Positions 1 through 13,998 of a stretch of DNA of 64,000 bases are shown here, in pieces (positions within the stretch are counted from its first letter, which is position 1; every line of letters begins with the position of its first letter). The notes beneath the pieces were generated by a model. It saw only the letters and a program-made list of their open reading frames with translations, had not been told where the DNA came from and searched no databases. The translations under genes and the position numbers were made by a program. Source of the DNA: Salvelinus alpinus (taxonomy: Eukaryota; Chordata; Actinopteri; Salmoniformes; Salmonidae); the NCBI RefSeq assembly GCF_045679555.1, contig NC_092091.1:67211205-67275204 (forward strand). The letters run 5' to 3'.

Positions 1-499
1 GCTATTTATATTTTTGACAACTTTTACTTTTACTCCACTACATTCCTAAAGAAAACAATGTACTTTTTACTTTTTACTATATTTTCTCTGACACCCAAAA
101 GTACTTGTTACATTTTGAATGCTAAGCAGGACAGGAAAGTTGTCTAATTCACGCACTTATCAAGAGAACATTCCTGGTCATCCCTACAGCCTCTGATCTG
201 ACAGACTCACTAAACACACATGCTTCATTTGTAAATGATGTCTGAGTGTTGAACTGTGCCCCTGGCTATCCGTAAATTTAAAAAACAAGAAAATCGTGTC
301 GTCTGGTCTGCCTAATATAAGATTTTAAATTATTTATACTTTTACTTTTGATACTTAAGTACATTTTAAACCAAATACTTTTTGAGTTTTACTCAAGTAG
401 TATTTTACTAGGTGACTTTTACTTTTACTTGAGTCATTTTCTTTTAATGTATCTTTACTTTTACTCAAGTAAGAAAATTGGGTACTTTTCCCACCATTG
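1..499 (+). mobile_element. hAT-like non-autonomous element, copy A (left end cut by window)
   Basis: AT-rich element with many TACTTTTACT-type runs, ending in CCACCATTG at 491-499. It aligns by eye with the complete copy at 3796-4393: shared stretches include the block around 105-130 (ACACCCAAAAGTACTTGTTAC) and the ACTCAAGTA runs near the right end. The left terminus lies outside the window. Short reading frames inside it are not genes. Confidence 0.8.
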
Positions 500-2055
500 G
501 TATATTTGCCATATACCACACCCCCTCGTGCCTTATTGCTTAAATATAGCCCATTGGTTTGATAGGCCATTGAAAATGATTACAAAGAAATTAGATGGGA
601 AGATTTGGCTGATACAATGTCCTTATAGCACCAGATCCAATTGATTCAACTTTGGGTTTGTAGACCTCGCTCTCTCTCCCTGCACCAGTAGTAGGTGTTA
701 GAGCGTGTTAGATGCTGAATGTACTGTGTATGCCTGACCCCTAGTGGATACGTAGAGAACTGCTACAAGTGGCACATGCCACCAATAATCACTGACTTCT
801 CTCCCATCCTCTCTGGGAAGTTCTGCATAACTCAGAACAGCAGGAAAAATGTATACAGTATCAATGCCAATTTTAAATATCTATTTCTATTATTATGTTA
901 GTTGTAGGTCTAGGCATTCATTTAAAGTATCCGATTTGACAACAAAAAAAAGACCCCTGACGCTTTTAATACCAGACAACCAACTACATGTATTCATGTC
1001 TAAATACGTCAAACTACAATCTCCAATTATTTATGACATTTTCCACTACAGTCAATAAAAGATCCACAGACACACGATTGAAATAACTTAGAATCCTCTG
1101 AACTGCAATAACCGCCTCTGTCTTTGAAAACAATATTTATTCCGTTCAGTATGTATTAGGTGTATCACGTCTGAATAGTCCTAAGAGATGCAATGCATAT
1201 ATTTGATGAATTCTGTCGGAGGCGGCTGGACCAGTTAAGGAAGAGACAGGGAAACTAATGAAATGGATTAAAGATGTATAGGGCCTCCTAGAGTATGTCA
1301 AATGAATACTACTGAACCACTTTGCCTCCCAGCCACCTGATCTGCTACAGGCAGCCCTGAAACAGTGGAAAGCGCTCTGGAGAGAACTTGTTTCTTGAGT
1401 GTGTGTGTGTGTGTAGTGTGTTACTGTGTACTTGCATGTGGACAGACTTTTTCATATGTGTATGTACTGACTGCATGTGTGTGTTCAAAGGCATGTTTAG
1501 GCATTTTCCACTATGAGTGCATTGCATGTTTACATGTGTATGTCTCTGTGAGAGCGTCTTCAAGTGTGTCCATCTGTGAGTCTACCCTCATATGCACTGT
1601 TGTTAGAACACTGCACCAGAGCAGTTTCACCCCCCCCCCCCCGTCCGTCCGTCCGTCCGTCCGTCCGTCCGTCTCCTACAACCCACCCAGGTGGCCCCTC
1701 TGGCGGCTGTGTTCTCCTTAGGAGGCCCTGTGCCCAGGGCCATGCCTGGGGCTGTCGTGTGGAGTGTCCCCAGCTCCAGGCCACTCTGGTGGGACTTTCC
1801 AACCCCAGCACAGGTCTCTCCTGGGGCTTCAACCACCACACTCACCCCATCCTGGGCCTGAGGATGGATGGGTAGGGTGTGTAGGAGTTGGGGTTAAGGG
1901 GGGATATTCCTCCCCCTCCTCCCCCCCTGTGACCTGTCTCAGTTTCAGAGTGGCCAGCCATGTTTAGACAGAGAGAGAGAGGCCTCCCAGGCAGCATGGA
2001 CTCACAGTGTGTTTACTCTACTGGGCCCGGGACAGGAGCCAAACAGCCAGGCCTG
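500..2055. other. Intergenic, mostly featureless
   Basis: Bases 497-560 resemble a fragment of another common salmonid repeat (GCCATATACCACACCCCCTC). At 1629-1673 a C homopolymer runs into a (CCGT)n microsatellite. TG-rich sequence lies at 1395-1560. I see no convincing exon. Confidence 0.5.
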
Positions 2056-2275
2056 GTAGACGAGAGGAGGGCAAGAGGAGGAGAGCAGGAGGAGGAGGGC
2101 AGGAGGAGGGCAGGAGGAGGGTAGGAGGAGGGCAGGAGGAGGGTAGGAGGAGGGCAGGAGGAGGGTAGGAGGAGGGCAGGAGGAGGGTAGGAGGAGGAGG
2201 GCAGGAGGAGGGTAGGAGGAGGGCAGGAGGAGGGTAGGAGGAGGGCAGGAGGAGGGTAGGAGGAGGGCAGAGGGG
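2056..2275. repeat. Purine-rich minisatellite, 11/22-bp unit
   Basis: Tandem AGGAGGAGGGC and AGGAGGAGGGT units alternate, making a 22-bp higher unit. The plus strand is almost pure purine. The long Pro/Leu/Ser frames on the minus strand are translations of the repeat. Confidence 0.9.
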
Positions 2276-3339
2276 AAGGTTAACAACGTTTTTTATGTCT
2301 GGGTGGAACTTACTGGAAGTGTACAGTGTGTACATTACAGTCAACCAAACTCACAAGCTTTTCTGACAGGGATTGTCAACGTTCTAACTGCAGATATACT
2401 CAGAAATGTGATAATAATGGCTATGTGTATGTGATGATAATGTGATGATAATGGATTTGTGTATGTGATGATGATGGGAATGCGTATGTCACAATAATGT
2501 CACGATAATGTGATGATAATGGGTAAATATGACTATGATGATAATGATCTCAATGCATGTTAAGGATGACACTGAGAGACAACAAGTTGTGAAGCCAGGT
2601 ATTTCTTTCTCATGCACTGACCTGTCCACACAGCGTAAACCTCAGCAGAATAAAGCGTCAATGCTGGTGTGTTGCTTGGTGGAGAGACCAGTACCACACA
2701 GCACCACTAGAGGGCATGTAAGTGACTGAATATGACACAACCCCAGGACACAAAGGAGGCTGGGCAGGCCCTGCCAACTCGCCTGGCCTTGGCCATGCAC
2801 CCAGGGAGGCATCATTTATTTTAGGAGCCTAAAACTATATGGCAGCTGTGAGAGACTGGGAGGAAGGGGTGAGGAGAGGGGGAGGAGGGGTGAGAAGAGG
2901 GGGAGGAATGGAAGGTTATGCTAACTCCAGTGACACAAAAAGCATTGTCCTGATTTAACGGCTGTGAGGTTTTGGTTCCACCTCCCCCCGGTCCAAGAAG
3001 CCAGCCACGCTTAATTAGGACACAAATACACACACTTTCTCTCTCACACCTCTACTCCTCCTCCTCCTCCCCCTGCCACCTCCTCGCCACCAAAAATATG
3101 ATTCCCTCTGACTCAGTCATCATGGGGGTTGAGTTTTGAAAACCGGGTGTTTTTTTCACAACATATTCCATCACCCTCCCAAAGGTTCAGGAGGCTGTAC
3201 AATTATCACCAGGGGTTTTAATGTGAAGTTTGTGAACCATTTGATGAGTCACCATGTGTACTAACAACAGGCTGGTCGCTTGTGATTAATAACTACAGTA
3301 GATGTTGTGATTTATTACAATATAGGAAGGTGTGATTCA
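2276..3339. other. Intergenic; degenerate GATGATAATG repeat
   Basis: Imperfect TGTGATGATAATGG repeats at 2406-2545 and a GGGAGGAGG-rich stretch at 2855-2910. No gene is supported. Confidence 0.5.
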
Positions 3340-3795
3340 TAACCATACATGGATAAGTTGTGATTCATTATAGGAACTTGTGATTCATACTGTTTCTATA
3401 CATGGACATGTTGTGATTCATTATAGGAACTTGTGATTCATACTGTTTCTATACATGGACAAGTTGTGATTCATTACAGGAACTTGTGATTCATACTGTT
3501 TCTATACATGGACAAGTTGTGATTCATTACAGGAACTTGTGATTCATACTGTTTCTATACATGGACAAGTTGTGATTCATTACAGGAACTTGTGATTCAT
3601 ACTGTTTTTATACATGGACAAGTTGTGATTCATTACAGGAACTTGTGATTCATACTGTTTCTATACATGGACAAGTTGTGATTCATTACAGGAACTTGTG
3701 ATTCATACTGTTTCTATACATGGACAAGTTGTGATTCATTACAGGAACTTGTGATTCATACTGTTTCTATACTTGGACAAGTTGTGATTCATTAT
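3340..3795. repeat. 53-bp minisatellite, left part
   Basis: About eight near-identical 53-bp units, each with TTGTGATTCATTACAGGAAC followed by TTGTGATTCATACTG and a TATACATGGACAAG segment. The array is interrupted at 3796 by a hAT element and resumes at 4394-4437. Confidence 0.93.
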
Positions 3796-4393
3796 CAGTG
3801 GTGTAAAGTAAAAGTACTTTAAAGTACTAATTAAGTAGTTTTTGAGGTATCTGTACTTTACTTTACTATTTATATATTTGCCAACTTTTACTTTTACTTC
3901 ACTACATTCCGAAAGGAAATTATGTACTTTTTACTCCATACATTTTCCCTGACACCCAAAAGTACCCGTTACATTTTGACAGGGAAATTATCCAATTCAC
4001 ACACTTATCAAGAGAACATCCCTAATGATCCCTACTTCCTCTGATCTGGCGGACTCACTAAACACAAATGCTTCGTTTGTAAATTATGTCTGAGTGTTGG
4101 AGTGTGCCCCTGGCTATCCGTCAATAAATATAAAAATTCAATTGTGCCGTCTGGTTTGCTTAATATAAAGGGATTTGAAATGATTTATACTTCTACTTTT
4201 ACTTTTGATTCTTAAGTACAGTTTAGCAATTCCATTTACTTTTGATACTTAAGTATATTTAAAACCAAATACTTTTAGACTTTTACTCAAGTAATATTTT
4301 ACTGGGTGACTTTCACTTTTACTTGAGTAACTTTCTATTAAGGTATCTTTACTTTTACTCAAGTATGACAACTGAGTACTTTTTCCACCACTG
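3796..4393 (+). mobile_element. hAT-like non-autonomous element, copy B (complete)
   Basis: It starts CAGTGGTGTAAAGTA and ends TTTTTCCACCACTG, so CAGTGGTG and CACCACTG form short inverted ends. The flanking 8 bp are TTCATTAT (3788-3795) and CTCATTAT (4394-4401), a 7/8 match that fits the 8-bp target duplication of hAT transposases. It is inserted inside the 53-bp minisatellite. No transposase is encoded. Confidence 0.9.
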
Positions 4394-4437
4394 CTCATTA
4401 TAACGTGTGATTCATAGATATACATGGACAAGTTATA
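4394..4437. repeat. 53-bp minisatellite, right remnant
   Basis: The sequence after the hAT element resumes the array (TGTGATTCAT, then ATACATGGACAAGTT), showing that the insertion split a pre-existing repeat. Confidence 0.8.
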
Positions 4438-5978
4438 GACTAGAGGAAGAACCAGAAGAACACAGTGGAATGTTCTGATGTCAACATTAGCATATCATTT
4501 AGAATATGCCCAATACATGACTTGGTTTTAAATAGTATGCAGATGTGGATAGTGTGGAAGAGTTGTCTGTTGTTGTAGGTATCTACAGGTGAAGTTGTTC
4601 CGGTATGTAATGATACACTCTCTCAGTATTAAACCCATAGTCAATGTATTGAGGAAATATGTTTGTCGATTTTTATGAACGATCTACTTCGATAGAAATA
4701 CACTGTTTTTCTGTTAGACTAAAGTCAGCTGTATGATTTATTAAATACAATGTTTTGATGTCTGGCTGTGTTTTGAAAATGGCTAAGTCATTTTTGAATC
4801 TATAAACCAAGATGTTATGATTGAAAGGTCTCTGTTAAATGATTTAGAATATTGATTGCGTTGCATTAATAACAATGTGAACAGAACTCGTTCACATGCA
4901 AATCCCAAGGCCTAGACAGATAACATTAATATATATATCAGATGGTAGTTGCCTTTCCTTTTTGTGTCATGCTCAAATGAGTATGTCTCCCGTTTGTTCT
5001 AGTTTCTAGTTCTCACAAAAAGATATCGCTCATTCTCTATGTTTAACTACTGTGAAATATGCAGTGTGAAATATTAAAATGTATATTTTACAGTTTCTTT
5101 GTTCAAAAATGAGTCTTTACACATAACCCGTGTACAAGCCAGCGCAAATATATGCAAAAGTGTTATCTTTAAGGAATTTACAGTACAGTTACATTGAAAT
5201 ATATACAAATTCCTAACTCTATTATCTATCTGCAATGCATATTTATGTTAATTATTCATTGTGAGGCATTGTAGCACCCAGGTCTTGTAAATGATTCATT
5301 CCCCTGCTTCCAACAGTGGATCTTGTAAGGGGTCCAGTTTTGGGCTGTGGGAATTGCTGCGTGCTGAGCTGACAGGATTCTCAGTCTCCAGGCACCTCTT
5401 TCTTTACAGCAGAGGAAAGGAACAGATCCAGGTCAATTAAAATGGAACAGGGTCCGTGTAGCTCAGCATGCACGTCAGTGAGGCCAATAGTAACTGGTGG
5501 TAGTACCAACATTCACCACAAGATGACAGAAGGGCCTTAGTTTTGAACAGAGTGGCCAGTCAACAACACAGCAATCAAGAGGTGAAGGACTTTGAATCAG
5601 CCAAGTAATGGGACGTGTGGATGTACATAACCTCACTTGACAGTTTTAACTTGATGTCAAACTTACAAGCTAGCAATAGAGGGAGGCCTCTTACATTAAT
5701 GTATTCAGGTGATATAGCCTTGCAGTAGTCACTTCAATAAAGGTGAGACGGTAAGGTGACGTCAGCATAGATTTCACAGCAGCGATATAATAGCTTTTAA
5801 TGTATGATACCTAAACGTCTCAGGCCCTTCACTTCTAGAGTGGCAGACAGTTTATAAAAGTCTATCAAGCGTCCTGGGCTGGGGGTGTTACCTATGTGTG
5901 TTTCCTGTAAAACTGGTGTCTCCCATCCCTATTGGTCCGTCCCTGGCAGGTCCTTGTCCTCCAGTCTGACTCGCCTGC
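4438..5978. other. Intergenic, AT-rich, nothing recognised
   Basis: No long reading frame, tandem repeat or known transposon end seen. Probably single-copy intergenic DNA. Confidence 0.4.
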
Positions 5979-6102
5979 ATCCCAAATGGCACCCTATTCC
6001 CTTTATAGTGCACTACTTCTGACCAGGGCTTTTGACCAGGGCCCAAGGGGTTTGGTCAAAAGTTGTGCACTATGTAGGGACTAGGGTGCCATTTGGAACG
6101 GG
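5979..6102. mobile_element. Palindromic salmonid MITE (CAAATGGCACCC family), copy 1
   Basis: The left arm CCCAAATGGCACCCTATTCC is the inverse of the right arm (CTAGGGTGCCATTTGGAAC). GTGCACTA motifs and GACCAGGGC lie between. Five more copies are in the window (24820, 26738, 30409, 40362, 41119). No coding capacity. Confidence 0.85.
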
Positions 6103-6298
6103 GCCTATGTGATAGAAGGACCCAGCAACCCCCTTTCCGCTCCTCTGATGCTTGTTAAAGCTCTGAAAGTGACACACCAGTAAAAACAACATAAGTGCCC
6201 AAACCTGGGTGGGAGTCACATTGAATTTAACAACCTCTTGTTTTGGTTTATTGGAATCATATCTTTATCTGATAGGTGCCTCTGCCTCTCTGCCTGGT

Positions 6299-6299
6299 G

Positions 6300-6385
<86 letters not shown>

Positions 6386-6410
6386 CACACACACACATTT
6401 CCTCACACAC
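6299..6410. repeat. (CA)n microsatellite
   Basis: About 40 uninterrupted CA dinucleotides followed by a TTG-interrupted CA tail. All frames here are Thr-His or Cys-Val repeats. Confidence 0.97.
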
Positions 6411-6745
6411 AGAGACACATCCTGCCTTGCTGTCCCTGTAATAGGCAGTGACACAGGGAGAGAGTGGAGGGATGAGGGACCCAGCGTTGGCCCAGGTCTG
6501 AGAGCCTTTAATTGTGTTTATGACAGTGCCCTGGCTCTGGGACTGGCACGAGTCCAGAGAGCAAAACGCGCGTGTGTGTGTGTGTGTGTGTGTATGTGTG
6601 TGTTTGTGGCATGCTTGACCTCCCTGATGGCCGGAGATGGGCTGAAGTCATAACTCTTCTGTCTGGGTTTACCCTTGAGCAATATCACAGCTTCTCTCTG
6701 AGCTGCGCAGAGTGCACTGAGTCAGGCCGATGAGCTTCTCTCAGT
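6411..6745. other. Short unique spacer with a GT tract
   Basis: Contains a GTGT tract at 6571-6607. No gene supported. Confidence 0.4.
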
Positions 6746-6990
<245 letters not shown>

Positions 6991-6998
<8 letters not shown>

Positions 6999-8054
6999 AC
7001 GCTCACACAGGCTCTCCAAGGCATTGCATCATAACGTCTCCAAACAATCACATTTGTAAGTAACTCGATGGGACATTATACTGTTTATCAAACAGAAATA
7101 TGTCATATACAAAGTCATTTATCCTATATTCAAATGAGGAGGAGGATGTTTAGCTAAATTGCTCATGGCCTTGAAATGAAACCGTCCGTGTTCTGTACAG
7201 TTCCATTAAACTACCACTATTCAACATGAAAGCAGTCAGATCGCTGAAGGGGAGTCGTTTCACAATGATCTAAGACTATGCTGGGTTCCAAAATTAGACC
7301 CTGAAAATAACACTTTGATAGAGAAAGTAAAAGAAAGAATGCTCAGATACTGAGAGTGAGTTTTTACCTTCCATCTTGCCTCTCCCTCCAGTAGAGGTCA
7401 AGGGTCATCCAATGATTCCTGATCGCACAGCCAATGTCCCCTGAACCCCTCTTCCTCGACGGCTCACCCAGTGACACCACACAGCCGACACACTCACACA
7501 CACTACACTACACACACTACACACATACACCACACAAACTACACACACACTACACACACTACAGCCGTTTACTTCGAGTAGGGAAAGAGCAACAAAAGAC
7601 TCTTGCGTCCATCAAACAATTCCATTACCATGTTGGGCGCTTGCCAGCGACACTCTGCATTACCTTCGGCGGCGGACAAATTGGCACTCGGAAGCGTGTT
7701 GTAATGGAGGCTAATTGCCTGAGAGCAGGGTTAGTTTGTGTTTCATGCTAATTGCAAATCTCCAAATGCAACCGGGAGAGACTGGTGGTGGACAGAACAG
7801 GATGTATTGTACTGTTGTATCCCGAAATGGAAAGAAGAGAGAGGAGAGGAAGACATAACCTACGTATTGTTTGACAAGGCTACCACGCCACTGTTACTCA
7901 GATGTACCGTTAAGTGGGGTTAGTTTGGGTTTCATGGAAATCTCAGAATGCACAGCTAGGGAGACTGGTGGGCAACAGGACAGTGCAGGACAGGACAAGA
8001 CAGGACAAAACAGGATAGACATCGTTGTAATATGACACTAGCATGATCAATGCA
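6991..8054. other. Intergenic; minor low-complexity tracts
   Basis: ACACTACACA-type repeats lie at 7486-7562 and AGGACAGGACA-type repeats at 7975-8017. A short TTAAGTGGGGTTAGTTTGGGTTTCATG segment (split across 7911-7936) echoes 7730-7748. No gene supported. Confidence 0.4.
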
Positions 8055-8199
8055 AAGGCTCGTGTTAGTGACTGGAGAGGAATTGATGGAACGGTATGAA
8101 ATACATCAAACACGTAGTTTCCATGTGTTTGATGCCGTTCCATTTGCTCCGTTACGACCATTATTATGAGCCGTCCTCCCCTCAGCAGCCTCCACTGAT
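8055..8199 (-). mobile_element. Palindromic hAT-type MITE ending CCTCCACTG, truncated
   Basis: Read on the minus strand it starts CAGTGGAGGCTGCTGAGG, a family I recognise from salmonid genomes. The core holds the inverted CAAACACATGGAAAC / GTTTCCATGTGTTTG pair. The distal arm near 8055 is degenerate. A related copy lies at 33442-33600. Confidence 0.75.
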
Positions 8200-8516
8200 A
8201 TAACTACAAACAGTACAGATGCCACTGTTACTCAGATGTACTGTTAAGACCTTCCCTTTAAATGTATTAGCGGCGCAGGAGTGAATGCCACTTTAGAGGG
8301 TTTGGGGGGACGTTAAATGGTGCTGCGCAGGATGGTGCTCGGAGCAGTAGGAAGTGGGCCGGCCAGGTGCAGTGGTGTGACGCTTAACCGACCCCCCACC
8401 ACCGTGTGTCCCAGTTCTGTGGGCAGGGCATGGTGCAGCTCGTTAACTCAGGCTCGTTAGGACAGACTAATGACATCTAAGCACACATATGAGAGGTTCA
8501 CACACACACATAGTAG

Positions 8517-11500
8517 CCTACACATGGTGTCGGCCTCTAACCCTAACCCTACACATGGTGTCTGACTCTAACCCTAACCCTACACATGATGTCTGACTCT
8601 AACCCTAACCCTACACATGGTGTCTGACTCTAACCCTACACATGGTGTTTGACTCTAACCCTACACATGGTGTCTGACTCTAACCCTACACATGGTGTTT
8701 GACTCTAACCCTACACATGGTGTCTGACTCTAACCCTAACCCTACACATGATGTCTGACTCTAACCCTAACCCTACACATGGTGTCTGACTCTAACCCTA
8801 ACCCTACACATGGTGTCTGACTCTAACCCTACACATGGTGTCTGACTCTAACCCTACACATGGTGTTTGACTCTAACCCTACACATGGTGTCTGACTCTA
8901 ACCCTAACCCTACACATGATGTCTGACTCTAACCCTAACCCTACACATGGTGTCTGACTCTAACCCTACACATGGTGTTTGACTCTAACCCTACACATGA
9001 TGTCTGACTCTAACCCTAACCCTACACATGGTGTCGGCCTCTAACCCTAACCCTACACATGGTGTCTGACTCTAACCCTAACCCTACACATGGTGTCTGA
9101 CTCTAACCCTACACATGGTGTTTGACTCTAACCCTAACCCTACACATGATGTCTGACTCTAACCCTAACCCTACACATGATGTCTGACTCTAACCCTAAC
9201 CCTACACATGATGTCTGACTCTAACCCTAACCCTACACATGATGTCTGACTCTAACCCTAACCCTACACATGATGTCTGACTCTAACCCTAACTCTACAC
9301 ATGGTGTCTGACTCTAACTCTAACCCTACACATGATGTCTGACTCTAACCCTAACCCTACACATGATGTCTGACTCTAACCCTACACATGATGTCTGACT
9401 CTAACTCTAACCTTACACATGGTGTCGGCCTCTAACCCTAACCCTACACATGGTGTCTGACTCTAACCCTAACCCTACACATGGTGTCTGACTCTAACCC
9501 TAACCCTACACATGGTGTCTGACTCTAACCCTAACCCTACACATGATGTCTGACTCTAACCCTAACCCTACACATGGTGTCTGACTCTAACCCTACACAT
9601 GATGTCTGACTCTAACCCTAACCCTACACATGGTGTCTGACTCTAATCCTAACCCTACACATGGTGTCTGACTCTAACCCTAACCCTACACATGATGTCT
9701 GACTCTAACCCTACACATGATGTCTGACTCTAATCCTAACCCTACACATGATGTCTGACTCTAACCCTAACCCTACACATGATGTCTGACTCTAACCCTA
9801 ACCCTACACATGGTGTCTGACTCTAACCCTAACCCTACACATGATGTCTGACTCTAACCCTAACCCTACACATGGTGTCTGACTCTAACCCTACACATGA
9901 TGTCTGACTCTAACCCTAACCCTACACATGGTGTCTGACTCTAACCCTAACCCTACACATGGTGTCTGACTCTAATCCTAACCCTACACATGGTGTCTGA
10001 CTCTAACCCTAACCCTACACATGATGTCTGACTCTAACCCTACACATGACGTCTGACTCTAACCCTAACCCTACACATGATGTCTGACTCTAACCCTACA
10101 CATGATGTCTGACTCTAACCCTAACCCTACACATGATGTCTGACTCTAACCCTAACCCTACACATGGTGTCTGACTCTAACCCTAACCCTACACATGGTG
10201 TCTGACTCTAACCCCAACCCTACACATGATGTCTGACTCTAACCCTAACCCTACACATGGTGTCTGACTCTAACCCTAACCCTACACATGGTGTCTGACT
10301 CTAACCCTACACATGATGTCTGACTCTAACCCTAACCCTACACATGGTGTCTGACTCTAACCCTACACATGGCCCAATGGTGTCTGACTCTAACCCTACA
10401 CATGGTGTCTGACTCTAACCCTACACATGATGTCTGACTCTAACCCTAACCCTACACATGGTGTCTGACTCTAACCCTAACCCTACACATGGTGTCTGAC
10501 TCTAACCCTACACATGATGTCTGACTCTAACCCTAACCCTACACATGGTGTCTGACTCTAACCCTAACCCTACACATGGTGTCTGACTCTAACCCTAACC
10601 CTACACATGATGTCTGACTCTAACCCTAACCCTACACATGGTGTCTGACTCTAACCCTAACCCTACACATGATGTCTGACTCTAACCCTACACATGGTGT
10701 CTGACTCTAACCCTAACCCTACACATGATGTCTGACTCTAACCCTAACCCTACACATGGTGTCTAACCCTAACCCTACACATGATGTCTGACTCTAACTC
10801 TAACCCTACACATGATGTCTGACTCTAACCCTACACATGGTGTCTGACTCTAACCCTAACCCTACACATGATGTCTGACTCTAACTCTAACCCTACACAT
10901 GATGTCTAACCCTAACCCTACACATGGTGTCTGACTCTAACCCTAACCCTACACATGATGTCTGACTCTAACCCTAACCCTACACATGGTGTTTGACTCT
11001 AACCCTACACATTATGTCTGACTCTAACCCTAACCCTACACATGGTGTCTGACTCTAATCCTAACCCTACACATGGTGTCTGACTCTAACCCTAACCCTA
11101 CACATGATGTCTGACTCTAACCCTACACATGATGTCTGACTCTAATCCTAACCCTACACATGATGTCTGACTCTAACCCTAACCCTACACATGATGTCTG
11201 ACTCTAACCCTAACCCTACACATGATGTCTGACTCTAACCCTAACCCTACACATGGTGTCTGACTCTAACCCTAACCCTACACATGATGTCTGACTCTAA
11301 CCCTAACCCTACACATGGTGTCTGACTCTAACCCTAACCCTACACATGGTGTCTGACTCTAACCCTACACATGGTGTCTGACTCTAACCCTACACATGAT
11401 GTCTGACTCTAACCCTAACCCTACACATGGTGTCTGACTCTAACCCTAACCCTACACATGGTGTCTGACTCTAACCCTAACCCTACACATGGTGTCTGAC

Positions 11501-12127
11501 TCTAACCCTACACATGATGTCTGACTCTAACCCTAACCCTACACATGGTGTCTGACTCTAACCCTAACCCTACACATGGTGTCTGACTCTAACCCTACAC
11601 ATGATGTCTGACTCTAACCCTAACCCTACACATGGTGTCTGACTCTAACCCTAACCCTACACATGGTGTCTGACTCTAACCCTAACCCTACACATGGTGT
11701 CTGACTCTAACCCTACACATGGCCCAATGGTGTCTGACTCTAACCCTACACATGGTGTCTGACTCTAACCCTACACATGATGTCTGACTCTAACCCTAAC
11801 CCTACACATGGTGTCTGACTCTAACCCTAACCCTACACATGGTGTCTGACTCTAACCCTACACATGATGTCTGACTCTAACCCTAACCCTACACATGGTG
11901 TCTGACTCTAACCCTAACCCTACACATGGTGTCTGACTCTAACCCTACACATGATGTCTGACTCTAACCCTAACCCTACACATGGTGTCTGACTCTAACC
12001 CTAACCCTACACATGATGTCTGACTCTAACCCTAACCCTACACATGGTGTCTGACTCTAACCCTAACCCTACACATGGTGTCTGACTCTAACCCTAACCC
12101 TACACATGGCCCAATGGTGTCTGACTC
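8517..12127. repeat. 3.6-kb minisatellite with telomere-type CCCTAA motifs
   Basis: Tandem units of 25 or 31 bp: CTAACCCTAACCCTA or CTAACCCTA, then CACATG, G or A, TGTCTGACT. The length difference is one CCCTAA hexamer, the vertebrate telomere repeat read on its C-rich strand. There are roughly 120 units. Variants include TTTGACT for TCTGACT, AACTCTAAC, and GGCCCAATGG inserts at 10371, 11721 and 12108. Divergence is low and no unit is coding. Left flank 8480-8516 is CACA-rich. Confidence 0.97.
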
Positions 12128-13735
<1,608 letters not shown>

Positions 13736-13998
13736 GATAGAGAGAGTGACAGAGAGAGGGAGAGAGAGTGACAGAGAGTGACAGAGAAAGAGAGTGTGAC
13801 AGAGAAAGAGAGAGCGAGAGTGTGACAGAGAGACAGAGAGAGAGAGCGAGAGTGTGACAGAGAGAGAATGACCACGCGAGAGAGAGCGAGAGTGTGTGAC
13901 AGAGTGTGACAGAGAGAGAATGACCACGCGAGAGAGAGCGAGAGTGTGTGACAGAGTGTGACAGAGAGAGAGAGAGTGTGACAGAGAGAGTGTGTGTG
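13736..13998. repeat. GAGA-rich imperfect tandem repeat
   Basis: Purine-rich tract of GAGAGAG and TGTGACAGAGAG blocks. A segment with AATGACCACGCGAGAGAG is duplicated (near 13868 and 13919). Confidence 0.85.

Noticed and set aside
1560-1875. Overlapping frames of about 90-118 codons on both strands
   Set aside because: They span a (CCGT)n microsatellite and contain no known domain.
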